From NCBI GenBank assembly GCA_002309855.1, contig DBYD01000036.1, positions 1 through 40,084 on the forward strand: DNA of 40,084 nt. Reading direction: 5' to 3'. The position numbers and the translations under genes were made by a program. The notes beneath the pieces were generated by a model, which saw only the letters and a list, made by a program, of their open reading frames with translations, did not search any database and was not told the origin of the DNA. This stretch comes from Bacteroidales bacterium UBA1195 (GTDB lineage Bacteria; Bacteroidota; Bacteroidia; Bacteroidales; WCHB1-69). Numbering within the stretch: the first letter of the stretch is position 1; each line of letters opens with the position of its first letter. This document shows positions 34,361 through 40,084 of this stretch, in pieces.

Positions 34361-35287
34361 ATGAAAAAGACAAGGAACGAACCGCAAATCCCCAAATGGG
34401 ATATAGCCACCGTGCAGGAGAAGCTGCGTGTGCACCGTGACGAGGTGAAGGCCGACATCATCGAGGAGAGCCTGATTGTTGTGGATGATTTCAGCCAGCT
34501 GCATATTCTGGAGGAGACCTGCCAGACGCAGATGACCGTCATCGGCTATTGCAGCAGCGGATCATGCACCCTTCGCATCAACATGAAGGATTATGAAATA
34601 CGCCCCAACGACCTGCTCTGCATCCTGCCCGAGCAATGGATTTCGCTGGTGAGGAGCGACAACTTCCACTGCAGTTTCGTCATCATGACAGCCGAACTCT
34701 CAATGCAGCTGCTTCCCAAAGTGCAGAACCTGTACGACATTTTCCTGTTTTTGCGGAAGAATCCCTGCATCCACCTGGATGACGAGGAGATAAACCTTAT
34801 CCGCTCCTACCAGTCCTTTTTGAAGGAGCGGCATCGCGACCCGCACGGGATGTTCATGAGGGAGATTCAGCAGCACCTGCTTATGAGCCTGCTGTACGAA
34901 CTCTGCGACATCGCAGGCAGGGTAATCCTGCAGCAGCATGACAAGCCGATGAACCGTAAGGAGGAGTATGCGGAGCAGTTCCTGCTGGATTTGTCTCGGA
35001 ACTACAGGCGGGAACGCGGCGTGGGATTTTATGCCGAACGGCTGCACATCACTCCGAAATACCTGTCGGGCATTGTAAAGGAGGTGAGCGGGCGGCATGC
35101 CACCGAATGGATTGAAGAGGTGGTGATCAGCGAGGCGAAGAACATGCTCACAAACACTTCGCTCACCATACAGGAAATATCGAACGAACTGAACTTCTGC
35201 AACCAGTCTTTTTTCGGAAAGTACTTTAAGGAGCATACGGGGCAGTCCCCGAAATCGTTCCGCGCCGCGGCGGGAAAGGCCTCCTGA
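34361..35287 (+). CDS. AraC-family transcriptional regulator
   Basis: A 308-residue regulator. The N-terminal half is a cupin-like sensing domain (IGYCSSGSCTLRINMKDYEIRPNDLLCILP, about residues 60-95). The C-terminal 90 residues are a double helix-turn-helix of the AraC type (AERLHITPKYLSGIVKEVSGRHATEWI, then LTIQEISNELNFCNQSFFGKYFKEHTGQSPKSFR). The start at 34361 follows the fusion gene by 4 bases; upstream in-frame codons belong to the previous gene. As the last gene of the operon it probably controls it, perhaps through the TTCCAA sites at 28673-28717. Its effector is unknown. Confidence 0.93.
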   Translation: MKKTRNEPQIPKWDIATVQEKLRVHRDEVKADIIEESLIVVDDFSQLHILEETCQTQMTVIGYCSSGSCTLRINMKDYEIRPNDLLCILPEQWISLVRSDNFHCSFVIMTAELSMQLLPKVQNLYDIFLFLRKNPCIHLDDEEINLIRSYQSFLKERHRDPHGMFMREIQQHLLMSLLYELCDIAGRVILQQHDKPMNRKEEYAEQFLLDLSRNYRRERGVGFYAERLHITPKYLSGIVKEVSGRHATEWIEEVVISEAKNMLTNTSLTIQEISNELNFCNQSFFGKYFKEHTGQSPKSFRAAAGKAS

Positions 35288-35300
35288 ACATCCGCAAAGG

Positions 35301-36107
35301 CTACATTGATTTGATTTTCCGGGCCAGACGGGCGCAAAGTCCCGGAAAGAACTGCTTGATGCGCGCCATCACCAGTTCCGTGCTGCCGACAAGCACCTCC
35401 CGTTTTTTCCGGTATATGGCACGGACAATGATCTCCGCAGCCTTCTCCGGTGTGATGCCCTTTGCCTGCCCCGCATCCATTTTGCCATGCTGGCGGCCAT
35501 CCTTCTCCAATGCGTAAAAGGAGATGTTGGTCCGCACCCTTCCCGGACAGACAATTGTCACGCGGATGTTTTTGTCATAGTTTTCCGCCTGTACCGTCTC
35601 GAAGAAGCCGTACAGCGCATGCTTTGCGGAGGAATAGGCGCAGCGCAGCGGAAAACCGAAGCGTCCTGCGATGCTGGTGGTCACAACAAGCTGGCCTCCC
35701 CCATTTTCTATCATTTTGGGCAGAACAGCCTTTGTAAGAATGACCGGTGCGAAATAGTCGATTTCCATCACCTTGCGGATTACAGCCATTTCAGTATCCA
35801 GCACAGTTGCACGCTGGCTGATCCCGGCGTTGTTGTAGAGCACATCCACCCGTCCGAACAGACTCATGGCCTCTTCCGCCAGCTGCGGCAGCTGTTCCGT
35901 CCGCGACAGGTCGAAGGGCAGCGCACGAGCGTCAGGTGCCCCGAGCTCCTTGCATTTCTCCGCCACCTTTTCGAGCAAATCGCCCTCAAGCGCGGTCAGT
36001 ATCAGCGTGGCGTTTTCCCGCGCCATCCTGTACGCGGTGGCCTCCCCAATCCCCGACGAGGCCCCGGTAATCCATACTATCTTATTGTGGAATTTTCCGT
36101 AGTTCAT
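35301..36107 (-). CDS. Short-chain dehydrogenase/reductase
   Basis: A classical SDR of 268 aa. The cofactor motif TGASSGIG is at 14-21, NNAG at about 92-95, and catalytic S145, Y158 and K162 are in TTSIAG and YSSAK. The C-terminal 70 residues are longer and more basic than in core SDRs and end hydrophobic (IKQFFPGLCARLARKIKSM), as in DHRS7-like, often membrane-associated members acting on lipids. The substrate is not predictable. It converges with the AraC gene with only 13 bases between the stops and no visible terminator. Confidence 0.9.
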   Translation of the reverse strand: MNYGKFHNKIVWITGASSGIGEATAYRMARENATLILTALEGDLLEKVAEKCKELGAPDARALPFDLSRTEQLPQLAEEAMSLFGRVDVLYNNAGISQRATVLDTEMAVIRKVMEIDYFAPVILTKAVLPKMIENGGGQLVVTTSIAGRFGFPLRCAYSSAKHALYGFFETVQAENYDKNIRVTIVCPGRVRTNISFYALEKDGRQHGKMDAGQAKGITPEKAAEIIVRAIYRKKREVLVGSTELVMARIKQFFPGLCARLARKIKSM

Positions 36108-36152
36108 ATTTACAAAACCTTGATTTACAAATAATACTTAGCTTAAATGACA

Positions 36153-37601
36153 TTATCTGAACAGATCATCCAATGTCACCTCCTGGTTCACATCCTTAGA
36201 ATGTTCATTACGGACTGTCCCGCCCGTTGTCACCATCACCAGTTGAACCGAATGTGTTTTTGTATGCCGCCTGCTGTTCACAAACGCATCTATCTTATGC
36301 TCCAATTCCAATTCATATTTCCGGTCAATGGTGAACAGATGTTCACTGAACTTCATTTCACACAGATAGTCTGTCCGTTCTCCCTTCCATTCCAGCACCA
36401 GGTCTATCTGCGCCCCGGTGCCGTCCGGAGCTTCTCCCCGCCAGCAATAATTCCGGCTGATGGTGGAAATACGCAACGTATCCTTGATTTGTGCCAGATG
36501 CCCTATGCACAGCATTTCAAACGTGTTTCCTGCCCAAGCATAGAAAGCCGGGGTACGCTGCAAGGTCCTCCAATTGCCTCTTTCAACGCCCTTTCCATAG
36601 ATAAAATGCAGATAAAACATGGAGAAGAAATCCTTCAGCTGATAGACTGTTTCCACCCGTTGCTTCCCATAACGCGGATACTCCCTCGTAATGCCGGACT
36701 CATGCAGGTTGTCCAAAATCTTGCTGAAGGTTCCACCCAGTTCAATGCCCACAGCTTCAGACAACTCCTGTCGCGTCATGCCATAGAACCGCGTCCCCAA
36801 AGCCTTCACCACATCCACATAACGTTCTGATGTGGCATACAAGCCTGTATAGACATCCTTGAACTCCTGGTGGATTTTTTCGTCCCTAAAAAAGAAATCA
36901 TCGATGTTCTCTGACAGGTTCTTTTCCTTATCCAACCGGTCCAGATAGTATGGCACACCGCCGAAAGCCATATAGGCAACCGCCATTTCATAGCGAGACA
37001 GATGGAAACCGTTCCGTTTGAAATATGACTCGCATTCCCGCAGTGTGAATGGCAAAAGACGGATGGTTCCTGTCAGCCGCCCGTGCAAACCGCCATAGTC
37101 CCTGATCACATTATCCAGCATCCAGCTTGTCGCCGACCCGCAAACCACCAGTACAATATTCCGCTGCCTGTCAGCCCATGAGTTCCAGAAATACCCCAGT
37201 TCTGCAATCATTTCCGATGCCTGTGACCCTGCCAGCCAAGGCAGTTCGTCCAAAAAGACCACTTTTCGCTTGTGTGGCAGGCTTTCCAAATACCTTCTCA
37301 ATAACCGGAACGCCTCCCGCCAGCATACAGGAGGTGAAGTCTCTTCCGCCATTCCGCAATCCAACAGCCCTTCGTAAAAATGGTCGAGCTGCATCTGTTT
37401 GTATGTCTTTTCGTTTTTTTCCCTGATATAGGATCCCACAGCGCGGAAAACAATATGCTCCTTATACACCTCCTCCACCAGGAACGATTTTCCCACACGC
37501 CTGCGGCCGTATATCGCCACAAACTCCGACTTGGTGCTTTTCAGAAACCTTTCCAAAACCTTGATTTCCGCAGTCCTGCCTATAATATTAGTGTAAGCCA
37601 T
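36153..37601 (-). CDS. AAA-type ATPase with C-terminal nuclease-like (DUF234) domain
   Basis: A 482-residue STAND/archaeal-ATPase-type protein. N-terminal P-loop GRRRVGKS (32-39) in VAIYGRRRVGKSFLVEE, and Walker B VVFLDELPWL (115-122) followed by a CGSATSWM sensor segment. The middle is winged-helix-like (about 290-345). The C-terminal part holds GAQIDLVLEW...CEMKF, an Asp...Glu-x-Lys pattern of PD-(D/E)XK-like folds (DUF234/DUF4143 type). Many Bacteroidota carry several copies; their role is unproven, with links to mobile and defence regions suspected. It has its own promoter (37622-37654). Confidence 0.85.
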   Translation of the reverse strand: MAYTNIIGRTAEIKVLERFLKSTKSEFVAIYGRRRVGKSFLVEEVYKEHIVFRAVGSYIREKNEKTYKQMQLDHFYEGLLDCGMAEETSPPVCWREAFRLLRRYLESLPHKRKVVFLDELPWLAGSQASEMIAELGYFWNSWADRQRNIVLVVCGSATSWMLDNVIRDYGGLHGRLTGTIRLLPFTLRECESYFKRNGFHLSRYEMAVAYMAFGGVPYYLDRLDKEKNLSENIDDFFFRDEKIHQEFKDVYTGLYATSERYVDVVKALGTRFYGMTRQELSEAVGIELGGTFSKILDNLHESGITREYPRYGKQRVETVYQLKDFFSMFYLHFIYGKGVERGNWRTLQRTPAFYAWAGNTFEMLCIGHLAQIKDTLRISTISRNYCWRGEAPDGTGAQIDLVLEWKGERTDYLCEMKFSEHLFTIDRKYELELEHKIDAFVNSRRHTKTHSVQLVMVTTGGTVRNEHSKDVNQEVTLDDLFR

Positions 37602-37621
37602 ACCTCTGTTTTTTACGACTG

Positions 37622-37654
37622 CAAAAATACAAAACTTCCCCCAAACTTTTCAAA
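37622..37654 (-). promoter_or_regulatory. Bacteroidota-type promoter for the AAA ATPase gene
   Basis: Read on the minus strand: TTTG (37654-37651), a 21-base spacer, then TATTTTTG (37629-37622), 20 bases before the ATG at 37601. The TTTG is the end of the T-run of the preceding gene's terminator, so the two signals overlap. Confidence 0.6.
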
Positions 37655-37694
37655 AAAATCAGCCATTTTCAAAATTTTTCTTCAAAACGGCTGA
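37652..37694 (-). terminator. Intrinsic terminator of the DprA-like gene/operon
   Basis: On the minus strand TCAGCC (37694-37689) pairs with GGCTGA (37664-37659) across an AT-rich stretch, partly complementary itself, then seven T (37658-37652). A T-run also follows in the plus direction, so it could act both ways. It lies 33 bases after the DprA-like stop. Confidence 0.65.
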
Positions 37695-37726
37695 CTTTTT
37701 TCCGGAAAACAGGGTTATCCATTTTA

Positions 37727-38128
37727 TTATTTGGTGCTTTCAACTGAAAAAAGCGTATCACATAGCTCGACCACATATTGGTTGCGAAAGAGAGCAGTTT
37801 GTCGCGACTGACGCATGGCTTGTGAGGTTGAGACGATGAGCATCCTGCCTTCGCTGATGGCATTTCGCCATTCCTCGGGTAGCTTGGCATACATACGCCT
37901 TGCCAACACCATGATTATTGGGCTTTTTCCTTTCAGCAGGAAATGCAGCACGTCTTTCTCCATTTTCGAACTAAAACCGCTTACCACGCAATCGCCAGCT
38001 TGTGAGCGGGAAGTTGCCCAGTCGTAGCAATGCAACACTTCAGTGCTCGGCACTTGTCGTGATGCAAGAAATCCCCACTTTTTCATTTTTAGCAAGTCTT
38101 TATTGCCAAGATATTTCAATTCACTCAT
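37727..38128 (-). CDS. Short DprA-like (SLOG/Rossmann) protein
   Basis: A 133-residue protein that aligns by eye with the Rossmann core of DprA/Smf: a helix-strand start with WATSRSQAGDCVVSGFSSKMEKDVLHFLLKG (compare the GxARGID...AAH region of DprA) and SPIIMVLARRMYAKLPEEWRNAISEGRMLIVST (compare TIAVL...YP...GLLLSE). It lacks the other DprA domains. Nucleotide or ssDNA binding is plausible; SLOG domains also sense nucleotide signals in defence systems. It follows the YhcG-type nuclease gene by 43 bases and is the last gene of the set before a terminator. The family assignment is tentative. Confidence 0.6.
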   Translation of the reverse strand: MSELKYLGNKDLLKMKKWGFLASRQVPSTEVLHCYDWATSRSQAGDCVVSGFSSKMEKDVLHFLLKGKSPIIMVLARRMYAKLPEEWRNAISEGRMLIVSTSQAMRQSRQTALFRNQYVVELCDTLFSVESTK

Positions 38129-38171
38129 AGTTTTACTCCCTCATTTATTCCCTCAATGGCACAATCATCTG

Positions 38172-39239
38172 TCACTTCAGTATGGCCTTAACCAATCTCC
38201 TCAATTCTTCCTTGTTAGGTAAGAACAGCTCATATTTTGAGACAAACAGGTTGGAATCCATGCCGTATGTGGCATATTCCACCATAAGTTCATCCTTGTA
38301 GTGTCCCAGAATGATACCTATGGGCGGATTATCGCCTTCCACATTTTCTTCTTTGGCAAAATAGCCCATATACATATTCATCTGTCCTATGTCTTTATGC
38401 TTCACGGCTCCTCGCTTGATGTCAATGAGCACAAAGCACTTTAGAATTCTGTGATAAAATACCAGATCGATGTGATAATGAACATTATTGATGGTCAGTG
38501 CATACTGCCGGTCAATAAAAGCGAATCCTTTGCCTAATTCCAAAAGGAACTTTTGCATGTTGTCTATCAGTTTTTGCTCCAATTCGCTCTCTTTGTAACG
38601 GCTTTTGTCCTCAATACCAAGAAATTCAAGTGTATAGGTGTCTTTTACAACGTCTTCCGCTGTTTGTATCTTTTGTCCATGATGAGCCAATTGCAGAACA
38701 CCTTCTTTGTCCTTGCTTTGTGCAAGCCTCATAAACAAACCACTCTCTTTTTGACGGTGAAGAACATCCACTGACCATCCCTCGGAGATACATTCATTTT
38801 GATAAAACTCACGTTCCAACGGGTCATCTATGGTTATTAACTCGCAGATGTGGGACCAAGTTAATCTGTCAGATGTCTGAACTATCGGAGGATTCAATTT
38901 GTCAGATGTCTGACATATTGGGAACATCAGATAGAATTTTCGCATATTGTTAAGGTTTGGGCGACTATACCCTCGACCTACGCGGGCTCTTAAAATCTGG
39001 GCAAGACGTGTGAGCAGACTTGTACCGTATTTTGCCTTTGCATTGCCTTGTTGCTCAAACTCTACAATATGCCTTCCGACATTCCAGTATGTTGTCTTGA
39101 CAATTTGATTGATGCTAACGGCCAACTGTCGCTTGCCATCTTCGACCAATGCCACAATTCGATCGGCCAGATGCATCAACTCATCATCTGGAACAGGGAC
39201 ATTGCCTTTAGTGTTAATTCGCTCTAATTCCATGCTCAT
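38172..39239 (-). CDS. YhcG-type PDDEXK nuclease (DUF1016)
   Basis: A 355-residue protein. The N-terminal part (about 25-160) is the DUF1016 domain (YWNVGRHIVEFEQQGNAKAKYGTSLLTRL). The C-terminal part (about 200-355) is the YhcG nuclease-like domain with IDLVFYHRILKCFVLIDIKRG (255-276) and GQMNMYMGYF (285-294). D258 is kept, but the usual Glu of the ExK pair is Asp (D273-I-K275). The family is found across bacteria near defence and mobile genes. An in-protein duplication, QTSDKL/QTSDRL, lies at 110-126. It begins 1 base after the upstream gene's stop, so the two are coupled. Confidence 0.88.
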   Translation of the reverse strand: MSMELERINTKGNVPVPDDELMHLADRIVALVEDGKRQLAVSINQIVKTTYWNVGRHIVEFEQQGNAKAKYGTSLLTRLAQILRARVGRGYSRPNLNNMRKFYLMFPICQTSDKLNPPIVQTSDRLTWSHICELITIDDPLEREFYQNECISEGWSVDVLHRQKESGLFMRLAQSKDKEGVLQLAHHGQKIQTAEDVVKDTYTLEFLGIEDKSRYKESELEQKLIDNMQKFLLELGKGFAFIDRQYALTINNVHYHIDLVFYHRILKCFVLIDIKRGAVKHKDIGQMNMYMGYFAKEENVEGDNPPIGIILGHYKDELMVEYATYGMDSNLFVSKYELFLPNKEELRRLVKAILK

Positions 39240-39240
39240 A

Positions 39241-40083
39241 TCATTTTCGCTTCTCTTTGTTATTCAACCCATCCACATAATCATACGCAGCCTTTTTCAG
39301 TTTATATATAGGCTTCCCTACTTTATTATATTTCTCCAATTCAATAAAACCAACTCTCATTAATCTCTCAATATAATCGTCGAAATCTGCTTCTTCTTTT
39401 CCATTTTTTACATAATACTGATAGCCACCAATAATATAACAAACGCTACCGTTCGCACTAATCTTATGACAATTTGCACTTCTACTCTTTGCCCATTTCA
39501 TTATTATTTCTTTTTCTTCATTAGAAAACTCAAGGTTTTCGTGAACCTCATGTTCGCTTTCTATTCTCCAATCATTATTCCAATTGTCATTAATGTACAA
39601 TTGCAGCGCGTCCGAAAGTTTTTTTTCAAAATCACTTGTGTCAGTAAACTCACACCACAAAACATCATTTTTAATGCTTTCCTTGAAATCATTGATTTTT
39701 TGCAATTGTTGGGGGTCAACAGATGTGATATTGTCAATAGACAACTTAAAGAACACCATAACGTTTTTCCCAGCTTTCTTGTGTTCTTTGATTTCCTCAA
39801 CCGTGCCGCTAATTTCAGTATCTGTAGGCGTTCCTAATTTAGTACCAAATATGCATACCAACAAATCACTCTTTTCCACGACTTGCTTATCCAACAACTT
39901 TTGAGGATGCTTCCCCGATGCAGGATACGAACTGATTGACCAATGCAATGGTAGCAGCACTATCTTATTCTTTTCAGAATGCAAGTTGTTCCAATGATTT
40001 AATACATCAAAAGCCACCTTGATTTCTTTCTGAATATCAGAGGGCGAGGCAACCATCATCGTATAAACATTTGCCTGATACAT
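39241..40083 (-). CDS. DUF4062-like/TIR-like putative defence protein (near window edge)
   Basis: A 280-residue protein whose first 130 residues have the pattern of DUF4062-type domains: VYTMMVASPSDIQKEI start, an LLPLHW strand, DLLVCIFGTKLGTPT and KNVMVFF. These domains commonly sit at the N-terminus of STAND NTPases and other sensor/effector proteins in anti-phage islands. The final 90 residues look like a winged-helix DNA-binding domain (KIVGYQYYVKNGKEE-like hairpin, DYIERLMRVGFIELEKYNKVGKPIYKLKKAAYDYV). The ATG lies one base from the window edge; an earlier start outside the window cannot be excluded. The gene is markedly AT-rich compared with the core genes, consistent with horizontal gain. 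Confidence 0.65.
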   Translation of the reverse strand: MYQANVYTMMVASPSDIQKEIKVAFDVLNHWNNLHSEKNKIVLLPLHWSISSYPASGKHPQKLLDKQVVEKSDLLVCIFGTKLGTPTDTEISGTVEEIKEHKKAGKNVMVFFKLSIDNITSVDPQQLQKINDFKESIKNDVLWCEFTDTSDFEKKLSDALQLYINDNWNNDWRIESEHEVHENLEFSNEEKEIIMKWAKSRSANCHKISANGSVCYIIGGYQYYVKNGKEEADFDDYIERLMRVGFIELEKYNKVGKPIYKLKKAAYDYVDGLNNKEKRK

Positions 40084-40084
40084 A

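Noticed and set aside
35487..36134. 215-codon plus-strand frame opposite the SDR gene
   Set aside because: The minus-strand SDR has all catalytic residues. The opposite frame shows no protein-like features.
36147..36830. 227-codon plus-strand frame opposite the AAA ATPase
   Set aside because: It overlaps a clear P-loop protein with its own promoter.
1..40084. CRISPR arrays, tRNA or rRNA genes, insertion sequences
   Set aside because: I saw no regularly spaced repeats, no cloverleaf or rRNA signatures, and no transposase or integrase.

Overview
The window looks like a chromosomal segment of a Bacteroidales-type bacterium (phylum Bacteroidota). The evidence is several promoter boxes of the TAnnTTTG type, a 286-residue primary sigma factor of the short Bacteroidota kind, a TonB-receptor-like outer-membrane barrel, a PorT-like barrel, an OmpH/Skp-like protein, a DUF4294 protein, and many short-spaced, same-strand housekeeping genes. 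I cannot name a genus.

Layout. (1) Positions 1-1432 are AT-rich accessory DNA with two genes unlike the rest. One is unknown. The other ends in a phosphoribosyltransferase motif. Both carry an N-terminus resembling the capsid-targeting peptide of T4-like phages. (2) Positions 1504-8017 hold a closely packed plus-strand envelope/tRNA-modification run: M23/LysM peptidase, PorT-like barrel, family 9 glycosyltransferase, queA and a large outer-membrane receptor-like protein. (3) Positions 8156-23940 are mainly core genes on the plus strand: recQ, a membrane-anchored OmpH/Skp-like protein, a MORN-type lipoprotein, ilvE, lpdA, fabD, a secreted protein, rfbD, eno, a VWA-like membrane protein, an HtrA-type protease, rpoD and metK. 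(4) Positions 24094-27028 are a minus-strand operon read meaB-aroC-sufE-sufT. (5) Positions 27122-28630 are a plus-strand run: DUF4294 protein, thioredoxin-fold lipoprotein and RseC-like protein. (6) Positions 28777-35287 are an efflux operon: adaptor lipoprotein, a 1,515-residue fusion of RND pump and TolC channel, and an AraC-type regulator. It is preceded by a terminator and a cluster of TTCCAA half-sites. (7) Positions 35301-40084 are on the minus strand: a short-chain dehydrogenase, an AAA ATPase with a nuclease-like tail, and a tight three-gene set with defence-island features (DUF4062-like protein, YhcG/DUF1016 nuclease, short DprA-like SLOG protein).

The most interesting points are the in-frame RND-TolC fusion, which keeps an internal signal peptide, the three-gene set at the right end, the phage-like targeting peptides at the left end, and several regulatory palindromes. 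No gene-free stretch reaches 300 bases. I found no tRNA, rRNA, CRISPR array, insertion sequence or transposase. All assignments come from reading motifs by eye. No database search was possible.
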